A DNA stretch of 64,000 nucleotides from Pseudobdellovibrionaceae bacterium. Lineage in GTDB: Bacteria > Bdellovibrionota > Bdellovibrionia > Bdellovibrionales > Bdellovibrionaceae. This document shows, piece after piece, positions 7,474 to 16,525 of this stretch. The notes under the pieces are model-generated. The model saw nothing but the letters and a program-made list of their open reading frames with translations, was not told the DNA's origin and did no database searches. A program made the translations under genes and the position numbers. Positions within the stretch are counted from its first letter, which is position 1. Every line of letters starts with the position of its first letter. Location: assembly GCA_016719575.1 (NCBI GenBank), contig JADJYV010000002.1, positions 248,001 through 312,000 on the forward strand, given 5' to 3'.

Positions 7474-8436
7474 TTACTTAGTAACGGTAAATGTATGAGA
7501 GACCTTCTTGATATAGCTCGGAACTTCTAACGTGTAAGTCACCGACATAGTGCTGCCGGACTTCATAACAGTCATATCCAAGGCCATTGTGACATCTACG
7601 CCATTGGCGTAGATGGGGCCATGGTAGCTATAGGTGTAAGTCTTAGTTCCGCCGCTAACTGAAACTGTGGTGGCCCCCAGCCCTTCCATCGGACCAAAAT
7701 TATAAGTCATATCCGTGTTAGTGCTGACGCTGGCATACAGTGGGAAGACCAACGTTTTTACCCATGCCTGAGCCGCGCGGTTGTAAAAGGAATTATTTTC
7801 ATATTTCAAAATCGACGTTCTCGCTTGAACAGCTTGTCCATCAAAGTTCTGCAGCGTGTACCACCCCGCAAGCTCTTCCCACACGGAAAAGTCCACGGCC
7901 TTCGCACAATCTGTGACAGCGACCGAGCCATTGATTTCACTGACAGCGCCGTCCGCGTCCGCACCCTGAGCGTAAACAGACACAACCAATCCTGTTGCGG
8001 TGATACTGTTGACCCGAATTTTAGTTTTGCTGGCTAAAAGTTTTTTGGCCTCTCCGCTGAACATTTTGAAGACCAACGGATTGCCTGTGCCGGGATCCTC
8101 CATATCTGAAATATACTCTGTTTGCGTATAAGCCGCTGGAATCACCACGCTTGCAAAGGGTTTCGAAGGCATCAAAGAACCCGTGCAAGCCTTAGGATTT
8201 ACTTCTGAATAAAACTCTAAAGACACTTGCGATTTGTCACTCCCAAACGGCTTTACAACGGCGGTGAGGGCTTTCCAGTTCTGACCAAAAACTCTTCCCG
8301 CGAGTGGTTGTTCGACGTAATCTGGCCATCCCTTCTGGCCTAGGCCGAATATTGGATCATCGAGTTTAGAAATAGGACTGCAAGCCGTCATCAGCGTTAT
8401 TGCCATCACGACTGCAAATAGATTGAACTTTTTCAT
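7474..8436 (-). CDS. Large exported lipoprotein, unknown
   Basis: 320 residues. Signal peptide MKKFNLFAVVMAITLMTACS with lipobox MTAC; AAAGGAGTGACCC precedes the ATG. The mature protein is rich in Ser, Thr, Gly and Tyr in alternating patterns (TYTYSYHGP, TVSVSGGTKT, SVTYTLEVPS), suggesting a beta-rich fold. No catalytic motif. It lies directly before the TRL-like gene (10-base gap) on the same strand and may head that operon. Confidence 0.6.
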   Translation of the reverse strand: MKKFNLFAVVMAITLMTACSPISKLDDPIFGLGQKGWPDYVEQPLAGRVFGQNWKALTAVVKPFGSDKSQVSLEFYSEVNPKACTGSLMPSKPFASVVIPAAYTQTEYISDMEDPGTGNPLVFKMFSGEAKKLLASKTKIRVNSITATGLVVSVYAQGADADGAVSEINGSVAVTDCAKAVDFSVWEELAGWYTLQNFDGQAVQARTSILKYENNSFYNRAAQAWVKTLVFPLYASVSTNTDMTYNFGPMEGLGATTVSVSGGTKTYTYSYHGPIYANGVDVTMALDMTVMKSGSTMSVTYTLEVPSYIKKVSHTFTVTK

Positions 8437-8519
8437 GGGTCACTCCTTTGTTTGAGAACAAAGGATTCATCGAACCCACCGACTTATGCAAGAAAGGAGG
8501 ACCTTGGACGAACTTTAGT

Positions 8520-8536
8520 GCGAACAACTTGTTCGC
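8520..8536. repeat. Palindrome between two exported-protein genes
   Basis: GCGAACAA-C-TTGTTCGC is a perfect eight-base inverted repeat with a one-base centre. It lies just after the 8546-9391 gene and before the 8436 start; no T-run follows, so an operator is as likely as a terminator. Confidence 0.35.
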
Positions 8537-8545
8537 AGCCAAACC

Positions 8546-9391
8546 CTATTGTGGCGGCAGTTCGAGATTTTGCCCTTGCAGTTTGATCTCTAAAGGTTCG
8601 CCATCTCGGTAGCTGGCGGAAAGTTTAAAATACTCTCGGCTGTGATTTGCTCCCATAAAAGAGCCTTGCACTTCAAAATGCAAAAAACCATTGGCAATGG
8701 ACTCTTGGGATAAACTTAGGTTTTTAAAGCGAGAGCCAATTTTCCCGTCGGATGTATCAATCAATGTGCAGGCATTTAGCTCACCTGAGGGACAGCTTAA
8801 ACGAAGCAAACTCTTTGGCCCTTCAATCAAGAGATCCGAATACATTGTGCGGATTTTAATCCACTCCTGTGCGGGAATCTTAATACTGTCTTTGCCAATC
8901 GTTACCTGTTCACCATCTGCATTAGTAAAAGCTGTGATCGCCTTTGCCGCTTCGGCGGATTGACTAAATTTTATCATTCCGCAATGGTCAAAATAAATTC
9001 TCGAGAGATAACCAAAAGCATCCGGCACTCGCAAAGCTTCCCGGTTCGAAGTATAAATTTTTTCACGATTTATAACAAAATGACCGTTAGCTAGTAGGAC
9101 GTAGGCAACACCTGAAGAAAGTTCAGGAACCTCTTTTGCCACAGCAAAACGAATATTACTGAGCGCCGGCACAGTACAGATTTGTAATTTTTTTAAATGG
9201 GATCTCAGGGGTTCTTTCGCTCCACAGTTGTCATAGCGTAAACAGGACTCCGTAAAAAATCGGTAGTGCTGTGCTACATAAATAATCGCCTGCTCAGAAA
9301 GACCACCTCCGTTATTGACCACATCCCCGCCATTGCTAGCCGCAAATGACAAAGAAGGCAGAAATACTAGTCGCAAGAGCCACAATTTCAT
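8546..9391 (-). CDS. Exported protein with NGGDVVNNGGG motif
   Basis: 281 residues. A signal peptide (MKLWLLRLVFLPSLSFA) is followed at once by a glycine/asparagine-rich stretch NGGDVVNNGGG, a feature shared by several secreted proteins in this window and common in Bdellovibrio relatives. Later parts include cysteine pairs (ESCLRYDNCGAKE; LSCPSGELNACTLID) and a C-terminal beta-rich segment. No enzyme motif seen. Its start is only 15 bases from the divergent 9407 gene. Confidence 0.6.
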   Translation of the reverse strand: MKLWLLRLVFLPSLSFAASNGGDVVNNGGGLSEQAIIYVAQHYRFFTESCLRYDNCGAKEPLRSHLKKLQICTVPALSNIRFAVAKEVPELSSGVAYVLLANGHFVINREKIYTSNREALRVPDAFGYLSRIYFDHCGMIKFSQSAEAAKAITAFTNADGEQVTIGKDSIKIPAQEWIKIRTMYSDLLIEGPKSLLRLSCPSGELNACTLIDTSDGKIGSRFKNLSLSQESIANGFLHFEVQGSFMGANHSREYFKLSASYRDGEPLEIKLQGQNLELPPQ

Positions 9392-9406
9392 GATACACGC
9401 CCCAAT

Positions 9407-10288
9407 ATGAATAGCTTGATTACTATCGCCGTTCTGGCTCTAATGCCAGCGCTTTGCAACGCATCAGAACTGGATCGACGCCCGATGGATCTCGACGATA
9501 CGTCGGAGTTTTTGGTGAATTTTTCTGATCATGAGCTCCTGACCACTGGACGACGCGAATGGCGAGTCGCAGACAGTCAGTCCGTGAAAGACTGTCACCT
9601 TGAAATCAAATCCTATTACGACAAAAACTTGGCACAGAAATTGGGGAAAGTCCTCTACACGGTCGACCAACATCACTATGGAAGCTCCATGAGCTATCTC
9701 AATCGTGAGAGCCGCGATCAGACCACCCTGTGGTTGACGACAGCGAATAAAGATTTGCCGTTGATGGTATTTGGGTGCTTTACAGCATCTCTCGACAGCT
9801 CCACCATGGAGAGAAAACTCACTCTGCAAAATATTGCGGATTTAATTCAACTACCAGATTTTTTCTTTAAGCCCGTTTTCAAAGATACTTCTTATAAAAC
9901 TGCCTATGAACTTTTACCACACGCCACAGCGGCACTCATTCGAACATCTTTGACTTTTAGCGCAGTCAAATCTGGAAACTCGTATAGTTTGAAAGAACCA
10001 AACATCCAAAACGGCAAACTCTTCTACAATTCATATCCAAGGCCGGGCTGCAGTGTCTCCTATTTTAATAGCGGTGCTAGGGCCGATCGTGCTTATGAGG
10101 GCACAGTCGATACCGGCGCCTTGCTGAGAATTACGTTCCTTAATGAAAATCAAGACTTTTTCATTATCGGCGCGGAATCGCCAGATCGAAGGTTCAGCCT
10201 CAGTATCAATTGCTTTTTCCGTGGGTCTGCGATTCAAAACTTTTCCGATATAAAAGCCCACCTTGATGGCATCATCGACATCAACTAG
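9407..10288 (+). CDS. Exported protein, unknown
   Basis: 293 residues with signal peptide MNSLITIAVLALMPALCNAS. No domain recognised; four cysteines (KDCHLE, VFGCFTA, RPGCSVSY, SINCFF) could form two disulphides in the periplasm. It is followed after six bases by the 10295 gene, so the plus-strand trio 9407-11283 is probably one operon. It starts 15 bases from the divergent 8546-9391 gene, leaving no room for two separate promoters between them. Confidence 0.55.
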   Translation: MNSLITIAVLALMPALCNASELDRRPMDLDDTSEFLVNFSDHELLTTGRREWRVADSQSVKDCHLEIKSYYDKNLAQKLGKVLYTVDQHHYGSSMSYLNRESRDQTTLWLTTANKDLPLMVFGCFTASLDSSTMERKLTLQNIADLIQLPDFFFKPVFKDTSYKTAYELLPHATAALIRTSLTFSAVKSGNSYSLKEPNIQNGKLFYNSYPRPGCSVSYFNSGARADRAYEGTVDTGALLRITFLNENQDFFIIGAESPDRRFSLSINCFFRGSAIQNFSDIKAHLDGIIDIN

Positions 10289-10294
10289 GAATCT

Positions 10295-10555
10295 ATGAAA
10301 TACATATTTATTTTTTCACTTTTAGTTTCACGTCCTAGTTTGGCTCTGACTAAAGCAGCAGCATTACAGCTTTCAAAAAACCGAATCGAGACGCTTTCCA
10401 AAACCTTCTCGAGCATCTCTTACACCTGCTTCGTCTATGCAGAAGACTGTGGGCTCGATACGAATTTGCAAGAAGTCACAGTCAAACTGATGACCAACGA
10501 GTTAGAAAAAAATCCGGCAAAGATCGAATACTCCTCAGGATCAGATAATTTATGA
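10295..10555 (+). pseudogene. Signal-peptide half of a split putative peptidase
   Basis: 86 residues: signal peptide MKYIFIFSLLVSRPSLA, then a helical region ending KIEYSSGSDNL. It overlaps the next frame by four bases (ATGA). The downstream protein lacks a signal peptide but carries HEYGHH, and related secreted proteins have both parts in one chain, so I think a one-base shift at about 10550 has split a single gene. Translational coupling of two real proteins remains possible. Confidence 0.5.
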
Positions 10556-11283
10556 TCGATGGGGCCATCCGCGTAGCAAAAACTGGCAATACTTGGGGCG
10601 CGCCGGTAATCTTTAATGAAGATCTATTGACCCGCGAAAGCCATCCAGGAAATTTCGAGGCCTTAGGTTTTTTTGAGATCTTCGGCCTCTTGATTCATGA
10701 ATATGGCCATCATCAAGAAACGTTCTTACAAGACATTGGAATGGACCATCTTGAGCATCAGGAACTCGACGAAGTGGCCATAAAGGTCATTACGTACGCG
10801 AAGGATCGCACTCGTCAAATCAGGATTTCTCAGGATGAGTTTCCCCATTTGCCCGAAGGACAAGAGACGATTATCTACCAGATAGACGTCGAATCCAATA
10901 TTGGAATCCGCCTGATTTGGAGTCATATTTACGTCGATAGTCTGATTCAGACCATTGAAGTCTCCCGCGATCTAGTCAGAGGTCTCACCTGCCCAAAGAC
11001 CTACTCAAGCGGTCACTTAACTTTTGTCGGCGAACCCTATTACGCAGGTTTCAAAAACGTGCAAGCTCCGCGCTTTACCGTGAGCAACCGCCGGCTTCAG
11101 ATTGAACAAGAAATCGGCGAGGCCTCTGTCCTGTGTGTCGACAATAACTTCAATCGCTACGATGTCTTTCCGGGATATAAAGACGGCCGCCTACTCTACG
11201 ACTTCGATATCCAAGGCAGTCAACTGAGTTATTCACAAACTTCAAAGTTTACGGCAACTTCTCCTGCAGATCAAAATCACTAA
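10552..11283 (+). CDS. HEYGHH-containing putative metalloprotein
   Basis: 243 residues. The segment FFEIFGLLIHEYGHHQETF at about 42-60 contains an HExxH zinc-binding motif, with further histidines in DHLEHQELDE that could supply the third ligand. The rest is beta-rich with cysteines at about 145 and 198. It begins IDGAIRVAKTGNTWGAPVIF without any signal peptide, which the overlapping upstream frame supplies. Most likely the catalytic half of a secreted protein split by a frameshift; whether it is a true protease is not shown. Confidence 0.55.
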   Translation: MIDGAIRVAKTGNTWGAPVIFNEDLLTRESHPGNFEALGFFEIFGLLIHEYGHHQETFLQDIGMDHLEHQELDEVAIKVITYAKDRTRQIRISQDEFPHLPEGQETIIYQIDVESNIGIRLIWSHIYVDSLIQTIEVSRDLVRGLTCPKTYSSGHLTFVGEPYYAGFKNVQAPRFTVSNRRLQIEQEIGEASVLCVDNNFNRYDVFPGYKDGRLLYDFDIQGSQLSYSQTSKFTATSPADQNH

Positions 11284-11312
11284 ACTTTATAAGAGAGAGC
11301 GTACGAACGATA

Positions 11313-12122
11313 CTATTTTAGCTCGGTGTGCGGAAAAAGCGCTATGCAAAGCTGAAAAACCTCACTAGCATTGTCATCATTGAGATCTGCATTCAACTGA
11401 TCCCTCATTTCACGCAGAGTTTTTTTCATGTCGGCGATCTTCTTCTTCGTCGACTTGAAAGTAATCGCAATATACTCTCGATCCTGCACATCGACCTCAT
11501 CAACGGCTTCAATCGCCTTTTGCAGCATCTTTTTATGGAAGGTGCGCACAGCCTGACTGGGCACATCTTCATTGGTGTAAAGGGCTCGGCGATCAAAAGC
11601 AAGGCCTTCCCACTCCGCCAATGCTGAAGCAATCTGCGAAGAAGTCACCTTGCCACGCAGGCGTTTTGAAATCCAAACGATGTCTTTTTGAAACTGCGGC
11701 GTCATTGCGAGTTGGCGAATCACTATCGGATACCACTCTGACACCCGTCTAAAAATCTCATTATCTATATAATGAGTTTCAAAACGAACAGGACGTAGCT
11801 TGTTCATCTCGGATTCGATATCTAGGGCTGATTTTTTTTGCTTTAATAGTTTTTCACGCTTTACCATCAGAGTTAGATAGCGCTGCTCTTTGACTGAGAG
11901 CTTCAGATCTTGGGTGAGCTGATACAAAAGACTTTCAGAAGGCAAGCGATCCCCGGAAATAACCAGCTCCAAAGAGCGGGAGCTTGCATACCCCAAGCGC
12001 GAGGCCCACATTTTCAATGAAATCTGCTTTTTTCGTTCGCCATACTGATCACGAACGGCCTTCAGATAGTCCGTGTGGCTGGAAAAAATGAACGGTGAAA
12101 TGCGGTTTGGATAATGAATCAT
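11313..12122 (-). CDS. TIGR02147-family regulator
   Basis: 269 residues. The arrangement matches TIGR02147: an N-terminal unusual HTH (DYLKAVRDQYGER, LKMWASRLGYASSRSLELVI, SGDRLPSESLLYQLTQDLKL) followed by a helical middle with WYPIVIRQLAMTPQF and a C-terminal FHKKMLQKAIEAVDEV. These proteins are abundant in Bdellovibrio and Fibrobacter and are thought to be transcription regulators. It ends next to the convergent HEYGHH gene and starts divergent to the 12393 exported-protein gene, a possible target. Confidence 0.8.
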   Translation of the reverse strand: MIHYPNRISPFIFSSHTDYLKAVRDQYGERKKQISLKMWASRLGYASSRSLELVISGDRLPSESLLYQLTQDLKLSVKEQRYLTLMVKREKLLKQKKSALDIESEMNKLRPVRFETHYIDNEIFRRVSEWYPIVIRQLAMTPQFQKDIVWISKRLRGKVTSSQIASALAEWEGLAFDRRALYTNEDVPSQAVRTFHKKMLQKAIEAVDEVDVQDREYIAITFKSTKKKIADMKKTLREMRDQLNADLNDDNASEVFQLCIALFPHTELK

Positions 12123-12392
12123 ATTTTATCAGGCTCCCCTAATTGAAACTTTTTATGAAACCTTGCACCCTGTTTGTTGTCAAGACAGGCAAATCAAGTC
12201 TCGAAGTGCTCTTCTTTTTCGAATTCTTAGGACCCCGAAATCAGTGGCCAGACTCTGCGCGTCAGCCGAGTCGTCCATTCAACAGCCCCAATCGGCAGCT
12301 CGGGTAAAGCCAGTATTTTTGCCTGATTTTTTGACGTATTTCTCTCCGCATGAGTTCGACATGGTGTCGGACAAAACTAAGGAGAAATCGAA
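12123..12392. promoter_or_regulatory. Divergent regulatory region, no gene
   Basis: 270 bases between the TIGR02147 gene and the exported protein at 12393. No protein-like frame was convincing. AAGGAG at 12381-12386 is the ribosome-binding site for the 12393 gene. Promoters for both directions must lie here. Confidence 0.35.
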
Positions 12393-12857
12393 ATGAAAAA
12401 ACTAATTTTTACAATCGCACTGGTTGCATCACAGCACACATTTGCCGGTAGCACTGACATCTGGGAAGGGTCTGGGGCCTTGTTTGATCTTCAAGGTACC
12501 GAAACTGGTAAGTATGATCTTGTCGTGGAGAATAGCAAAAACGGATCTCAGATCCAAAGCAATGTAACGGTCACTTTGCCCGATGGAACCACTCAAAAAC
12601 ACCAATGTCTATTGACTGGAACAGGCCAAAAGGGATGGAAATCTGAATGCGACAATAGCGATAGCATTGGAGCTGGCAATGGCGGAGGTCAGTGCTTCGG
12701 AGAAGGTCTTTGCATATCCTATGACGAACACTCTACGGGAAAATCTTACGCCACAACAATCATCATGGATGGATCAACGGATATGCGATTACTGCGCACA
12801 GAGGTTCAAAACGGCAAGGCCGTCCGCTTTTTCCGTGAAAAGCTCCACAAACGGTAA
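12393..12857 (+). CDS. Small exported protein
   Basis: 154 residues with signal peptide MKKLIFTIALVASQHTFAGS and AAGGAG upstream. The mature protein is beta-rich (SNVTVTLPDGTTQKH) with a glycine-rich turn GAGNGGGQCFGEGLC and four cysteines that could pair. It ends in a basic helix. Alone between a terminator and a divergent regulator gene. Function unknown. Confidence 0.6.
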   Translation: MKKLIFTIALVASQHTFAGSTDIWEGSGALFDLQGTETGKYDLVVENSKNGSQIQSNVTVTLPDGTTQKHQCLLTGTGQKGWKSECDNSDSIGAGNGGGQCFGEGLCISYDEHSTGKSYATTIIMDGSTDMRLLRTEVQNGKAVRFFREKLHKR

Positions 12858-12888
12858 TTAAAGAGTCGTTAGTTCATTGAACAAACGA

Positions 12889-12920
12889 GGGTATTGCTAT
12901 ATGACGGTAATACCCTTTTT
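12889..12920 (+). terminator. Terminator between 12857 and lytS-like gene
   Basis: Stem GGGTATT at 12889-12895 with AATACCC at 12909-12915, then TTTTT to 12920. It ends 11 bases before the start of the sensor kinase, and GGGGAA just after it serves as that gene's ribosome-binding site. Confidence 0.75.
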
Positions 12921-12931
12921 GGGGAACAACT

Positions 12932-14062
12932 ATGGGTAAATTAAAACGGATTTTTGCATTTTCAAGAGGCCACAGCTTCAAAGACACTCTCATGAATTAT
13001 TTGAGGGTGATACTCATTTGGTGTCCAGTCGTTACGGTCCTCTTTATCTTTGGATTCGGGGGAATCGATAATTTACCGAAAAGGTTTGCCATCTCGATGA
13101 TCATCGCCAGCACAGTGGCATCCTGTAGTTTCTTTGGATCGTTGCTGGTTATTAGCCTTTACAACTTTTATCGAGCTAAACGTGGTCAGGAACTGAAGAA
13201 AGACGGTTACCTCTGGGGAGCATTAACCTCATTCCCCTTTATATTACCTGGCTTGTATTTGGGATTTTCTTTTGCAGCAAAATACAGTGAGGCCATTGGA
13301 TACTCTTACGATCCTCCAAGGTTCAATGATTACAGTGCGGGAGTTATTTTTGGAATCATGGTTTCAGGCCTGTTCACTCTTTTTAGAGTCATTCAAGAAT
13401 CAAAAGCAGAAAAACAAGCCGCCGAACTAAAATTTCGCACCTTGGAAAATGAAAAGCTAAAAGCACAAGTATCTGCACTAACGGCACAGATGAATCCACA
13501 TCTTCTTTTTAATTCTTTGAATACAATAGCATCTACAATTACGAGCAATCCTAAGTCAGCTGAGGATATGGTCGTGCAACTTTCTGAGCTCTATCGTGGA
13601 ATATTGAAATCTGCCAAAGGCGACATGCACACCCTAGAAAACGAACTGCTTTTGTGCAAATCATACCTCGAAATTGAGCAACGACGATTTGGACCACGAG
13701 TTGAATACAAAATTTTCGCTGATCCTTCGATAAATCCGAAAAAAATAAGGATTCCTGTTCTTTTGGTACAGCCATTGGTTGAAAACGCGATCAAACATGG
13801 AATATCGCCAAAAAAAGAAGGCGGAGTTGTCTCGGTCGAAGTTAAAAAAGATGGAGACAATTTCATTATTAAAGTCACTGACAATGGAGTTGGAATCAAC
13901 TTTGAAAAGCCATCGACGGGAACTGGGACAGGGCTTTCAAACTGTGAATCTCGAATCAAATTGAAGTACGGTGAGGATTCCAAGTTCACTTTCTCACGAA
14001 CTAAAAATAGCGAGACCACAGCCATAATTCAAATCCCCCTCAAGACGGTCATTTGTGATTAG
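12932..14062 (+). CDS. LytS/YehU-type sensor histidine kinase
   Basis: 376 residues. Four hydrophobic segments at about 25-44, 52-78, 95-117 and 135-155 form a membrane sensor, followed by a coiled linker and the His_kinase domain with the phosphoacceptor in QMNPHLLFNSLNT (His at about 190). The ATPase part shows VQPLVENAIKHGI (N box) and VTDNGVGI (G1). It overlaps the response-regulator gene by eight bases. LytS-type kinases sense envelope or small-molecule signals; the signal here is unknown. No large extracytoplasmic domain is present, so sensing is probably within the membrane. Confidence 0.9.
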   Translation: MGKLKRIFAFSRGHSFKDTLMNYLRVILIWCPVVTVLFIFGFGGIDNLPKRFAISMIIASTVASCSFFGSLLVISLYNFYRAKRGQELKKDGYLWGALTSFPFILPGLYLGFSFAAKYSEAIGYSYDPPRFNDYSAGVIFGIMVSGLFTLFRVIQESKAEKQAAELKFRTLENEKLKAQVSALTAQMNPHLLFNSLNTIASTITSNPKSAEDMVVQLSELYRGILKSAKGDMHTLENELLLCKSYLEIEQRRFGPRVEYKIFADPSINPKKIRIPVLLVQPLVENAIKHGISPKKEGGVVSVEVKKDGDNFIIKVTDNGVGINFEKPSTGTGTGLSNCESRIKLKYGEDSKFTFSRTKNSETTAIIQIPLKTVICD

Positions 14063-14804
14063 AGCTATCCTTGTAGACGATGAGATGCCAGCCATAGATC
14101 GTCTCAAAAAACTTCTGAAGTCCTTTAATGACTTAGATGTCGTTGGCGAGGCGTATGACGGCTTAAGTGCGCTTTCACTTATTGAAGAGAAAAAGCCCGA
14201 CATCGTATTTTTGGACATTGAAATGCCTGAGCTCAATGGCTTGGAAGTCGCCAAGACATTGGGAGTTCAGGGACCGCCAATTATTTTCGTCACTGCATAC
14301 GATGAGCACGCGCTGAAAGCATTCGAATCAAGTGCAATAGACTACCTGGTTAAGCCCATCAATACAACACGCTTAGAATTTGCGATTGAAAAGATACGTA
14401 AGTCTCTTTCAAAAGAGAAAGATGGTTCGCTAGAGACTCTCCTGTCCAAACTGCAAGGCAACGGGAACCCAACACGGCTGGCTGTTAAAATTGGTACGAA
14501 GTACGAGGTTTTTGATCCAAGTTTAATCTCTGTCGCAATATCGAAAGACCATTATACGTCCCTCATCGTCGATGGACGAGAGCTCCTTTGCGATGATTCT
14601 TTGGAAGCGATTATTGCCAGACTCGATCCCACTATCTTCATTCGAGTCCACAGAGGAGCCGCGCTCAATATTCGATTCTTGAAAGAACTCAAGCGAGAGG
14701 GAGATCGAAAGTTTACGGCAATCTTGAACGACAAGGGGCAATCTCAGGTACAGGTCAGCCGAGAACGCCTTCCTCGCCTCAAGAAATTCTTGGGTTTGGA
14801 GTAG
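14055..14804 (+). CDS. LytTR response regulator
   Basis: 249 residues starting at GTG 14055. Receiver domain: acidic pair DDE at 8-10, phosphoacceptor D54 in VFLDIEMPE, and YLVKP with the conserved lysine near 102. The C-terminal LytTR domain is visible as AISKDHYTSLIVDGRELLC and FIRVHRGAALNIRFLKEL, then a closing LPRLKKFL. This domain binds direct repeats upstream of target promoters. It is the partner of the overlapping LytS-like kinase and would activate genes in response to it. Confidence 0.92.
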   Translation: MIRAILVDDEMPAIDRLKKLLKSFNDLDVVGEAYDGLSALSLIEEKKPDIVFLDIEMPELNGLEVAKTLGVQGPPIIFVTAYDEHALKAFESSAIDYLVKPINTTRLEFAIEKIRKSLSKEKDGSLETLLSKLQGNGNPTRLAVKIGTKYEVFDPSLISVAISKDHYTSLIVDGRELLCDDSLEAIIARLDPTIFIRVHRGAALNIRFLKELKREGDRKFTAILNDKGQSQVQVSRERLPRLKKFLGLE

Positions 14805-14865
14805 TCGCGAGAGCTGTTTCCAAGTTGGTGACAATGATGCCTAAGAAAAAGCCTTCGGGGTTCTA

Positions 14866-14898
14866 AAATAAAAACGGCTCGTTGAGAAGGCAACGAGC
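14866..14898 (-). terminator. Terminator for the 14905-15264 gene
   Basis: GCTCGTTG at 14877-14884 pairs with CAACGAGC at 14891-14898. On the minus strand the hairpin is followed by CGTTTTTATTTT. Confidence 0.75.
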
Positions 14899-14904
14899 TA
14901 GATT

Positions 14905-15264
14905 TTAACGATGGCGATCTAAATAACCAGAACAGATTTTTTTATCAATCAAAGTCGTTTGAAGCTCAAACGCGTCTTTAAAATTAGGAAAACCCATTAC
15001 CAAAGAGTCACCAAGATAGAGCAAAAAAGCCCCATCGGCGACGTGGATTGGACACTCAGGAGTTTTGGCGGGAATCTGACACCATTTTTTTTCAACAAAT
15101 TCGTCTCGGAGTTTAATCGCTTGAGCAAGGTTAGAAAAATCCTGCACCCGAGTAACACCTCGATAGACCGTATAAGCTCCGTCACCGACGAGGATAGAAC
15201 ACTCAACGGCAAACGAATTTGAAGCTGCCAAAATGATCCCAAGACCAAAAAATAATTTCTTCAT
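14905..15264 (-). CDS. Exported protein with two internal repeats
   Basis: 119 residues. After a signal peptide (MKKLFFGLGIILAASNSFA) come two copies of the same ~45-residue unit. The first starts CSILVGDGAYTVYRGV and ends EFVEKKWC; the second starts CPIHVADGAFLLYLGD and ends TLIDKKIC. Each unit begins and ends with cysteine, so each probably closes with its own disulphide in the periplasm. Its own terminator follows. No known family recognised. Confidence 0.6.
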   Translation of the reverse strand: MKKLFFGLGIILAASNSFAVECSILVGDGAYTVYRGVTRVQDFSNLAQAIKLRDEFVEKKWCQIPAKTPECPIHVADGAFLLYLGDSLVMGFPNFKDAFELQTTLIDKKICSGYLDRHR

Positions 15265-15320
15265 AAATACTCCTTATCAAAAAATTGAACACCTCAGAGA
15301 GTTAAAGAGTCAAAGCAGTT

Positions 15321-15659
15321 CTACGGTAGAGGAAGTATTTCTGTGATCTTAACAGAATTAACTGAGCAACTTGAGTCTACTTTAACTTCAACGTTGTAGG
15401 TGGCTTTAGAGATAAAGGCTTCTACGTTGTAGATATAAAGCTTCTCGTCACCCACTTGTTCAGACTCTTTAAATTTCGCCTTTTCTAAAATTTGCCCCTC
15501 TTGAAAAGTGTAAGCTCTTGCTTTTTGGTCGATATTTAATTTAGCGATCCCTGAAGCAGCCTCTCGGCATTCTATAGCCTTAAAAGTATCAGGATGTAGG
15601 GACGTGGCGTTTGCTGAAATAGAAAAGAGGCAAAGTAAGGTCAATAATGTTGATTTCAT
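15321..15659 (-). CDS. Small exported protein
   Basis: 112 residues with signal peptide MKSTLLTLLCLFSISANA and two cysteines (IECREA and SSCSVNSVK). The mature part looks like a small beta sandwich (KLYIYNVEAFISKATYNVEV). ATCAACATT-rich leader with AAGGAG complement upstream. Separated by 56 bases from the repeat protein on the same strand. Unknown function. Confidence 0.55.
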   Translation of the reverse strand: MKSTLLTLLCLFSISANATSLHPDTFKAIECREAASGIAKLNIDQKARAYTFQEGQILEKAKFKESEQVGDEKLYIYNVEAFISKATYNVEVKVDSSCSVNSVKITEILPLP

Positions 15660-15973
15660 GTTTTCTCCTTGTTGCTCTTTTGTTAATGCAAATCTCTATC
15701 CTTTTCAAATGCGATAAAAGCGCGCTCATTGTACAAAAAAACCACAATGACAATATTTGCTAACATTAAGGCAATACGGGGGTCGAATTTCTTTGGCCAT
15801 TTTGAAATAAATCGTCAAGACTGTCCATCGATTAGTAACGTTAGCCCCACCACTTGGTTCATTTTCAGCTATCTGAGAGAAGTGACCTTACCCCCACTTA
15901 CTTGACCAAGTACAATCGGACAAGAAATGGAGGTGACAATAAATTGTACTCCTATTAATATTTAAAACCTAAA
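15660..15973. promoter_or_regulatory. Intergenic region with AGTACAAT inverted repeat
   Basis: No gene seen apart from a possible 12-codon frame at 15928. AGTACAAT at 15909-15916 and ATTGTACT at 15943-15950 form a perfect inverted repeat 24 bases upstream of the FlaR-like gene, a candidate operator or mRNA hairpin. Confidence 0.35.
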
Positions 15974-16525
15974 ATGGACCTAAAACTTAATTCTCATTCC
16001 AAAATATTGATTGTCGGCACCAGTGGCTCTGGAAAAAGCACGTTAGCCCGGCGTCTATCAAAAAAATTCAATTTGATTGATATTGAGTTGGATGCGCTTT
16101 TTTGGAAACCAAATTGGACAGAAACACCACAAAATATTTTTCGCGAAGACATATTGAATGCTATTGCTCAAGGCGATGGATTCGTCATTCATGGCAATTA
16201 CAACAAAGTCAGAGATATCACGTGGGCTAATTCAGAAATTGTGATTTGGTTAGATTATCCCAAGTGGTTGGTTATGTGGCGAGTCTCCAAAAGATCAATT
16301 TTAAGATTGATAAAAAATGAAGTTTTGTGGTCTGGAAATCAAGAAACATTTCAAAAGACATTTCTATCAAAAAGTTCAATTATTCTTTGGGCATGGAATA
16401 CCTATGCCCTAAGACGGCAACAATACTTGGAACTGATAAAAGCGCCTGAGTTTGAACATTTAAAAGTCATACACATTACAAATCCAAATGAAATTGATCG
16501 GCTGATCTTTTCCCAGATTACATAG
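15974..16525 (+). CDS. P-loop kinase-like protein (FlaR/adenylate kinase-like)
   Basis: 183 residues. Walker A is GTSGSGKST at about 15-23. Then comes IELDALFWKPNWTE, the D-x-x-xW-P-W type signature of the 'DNA topology modulation protein FlaR' group of small P-loop proteins, and FVIHGNYNKVRD. The middle holds WVMWRVSKRSILRL-type basic helices. Family members are annotated as adenylate-kinase-related, but the substrate is not established. Stands alone on the plus strand. Confidence 0.75.
   Translation: MDLKLNSHSKILIVGTSGSGKSTLARRLSKKFNLIDIELDALFWKPNWTETPQNIFREDILNAIAQGDGFVIHGNYNKVRDITWANSEIVIWLDYPKWLVMWRVSKRSILRLIKNEVLWSGNQETFQKTFLSKSSIILWAWNTYALRRQQYLELIKAPEFEHLKVIHITNPNEIDRLIFSQIT

Noticed and set aside
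12163..12396. Open frame in the 12123-12392 gap
   Set aside because: Arg/Ser-rich, no start signal, and overlaps the next gene's leader.
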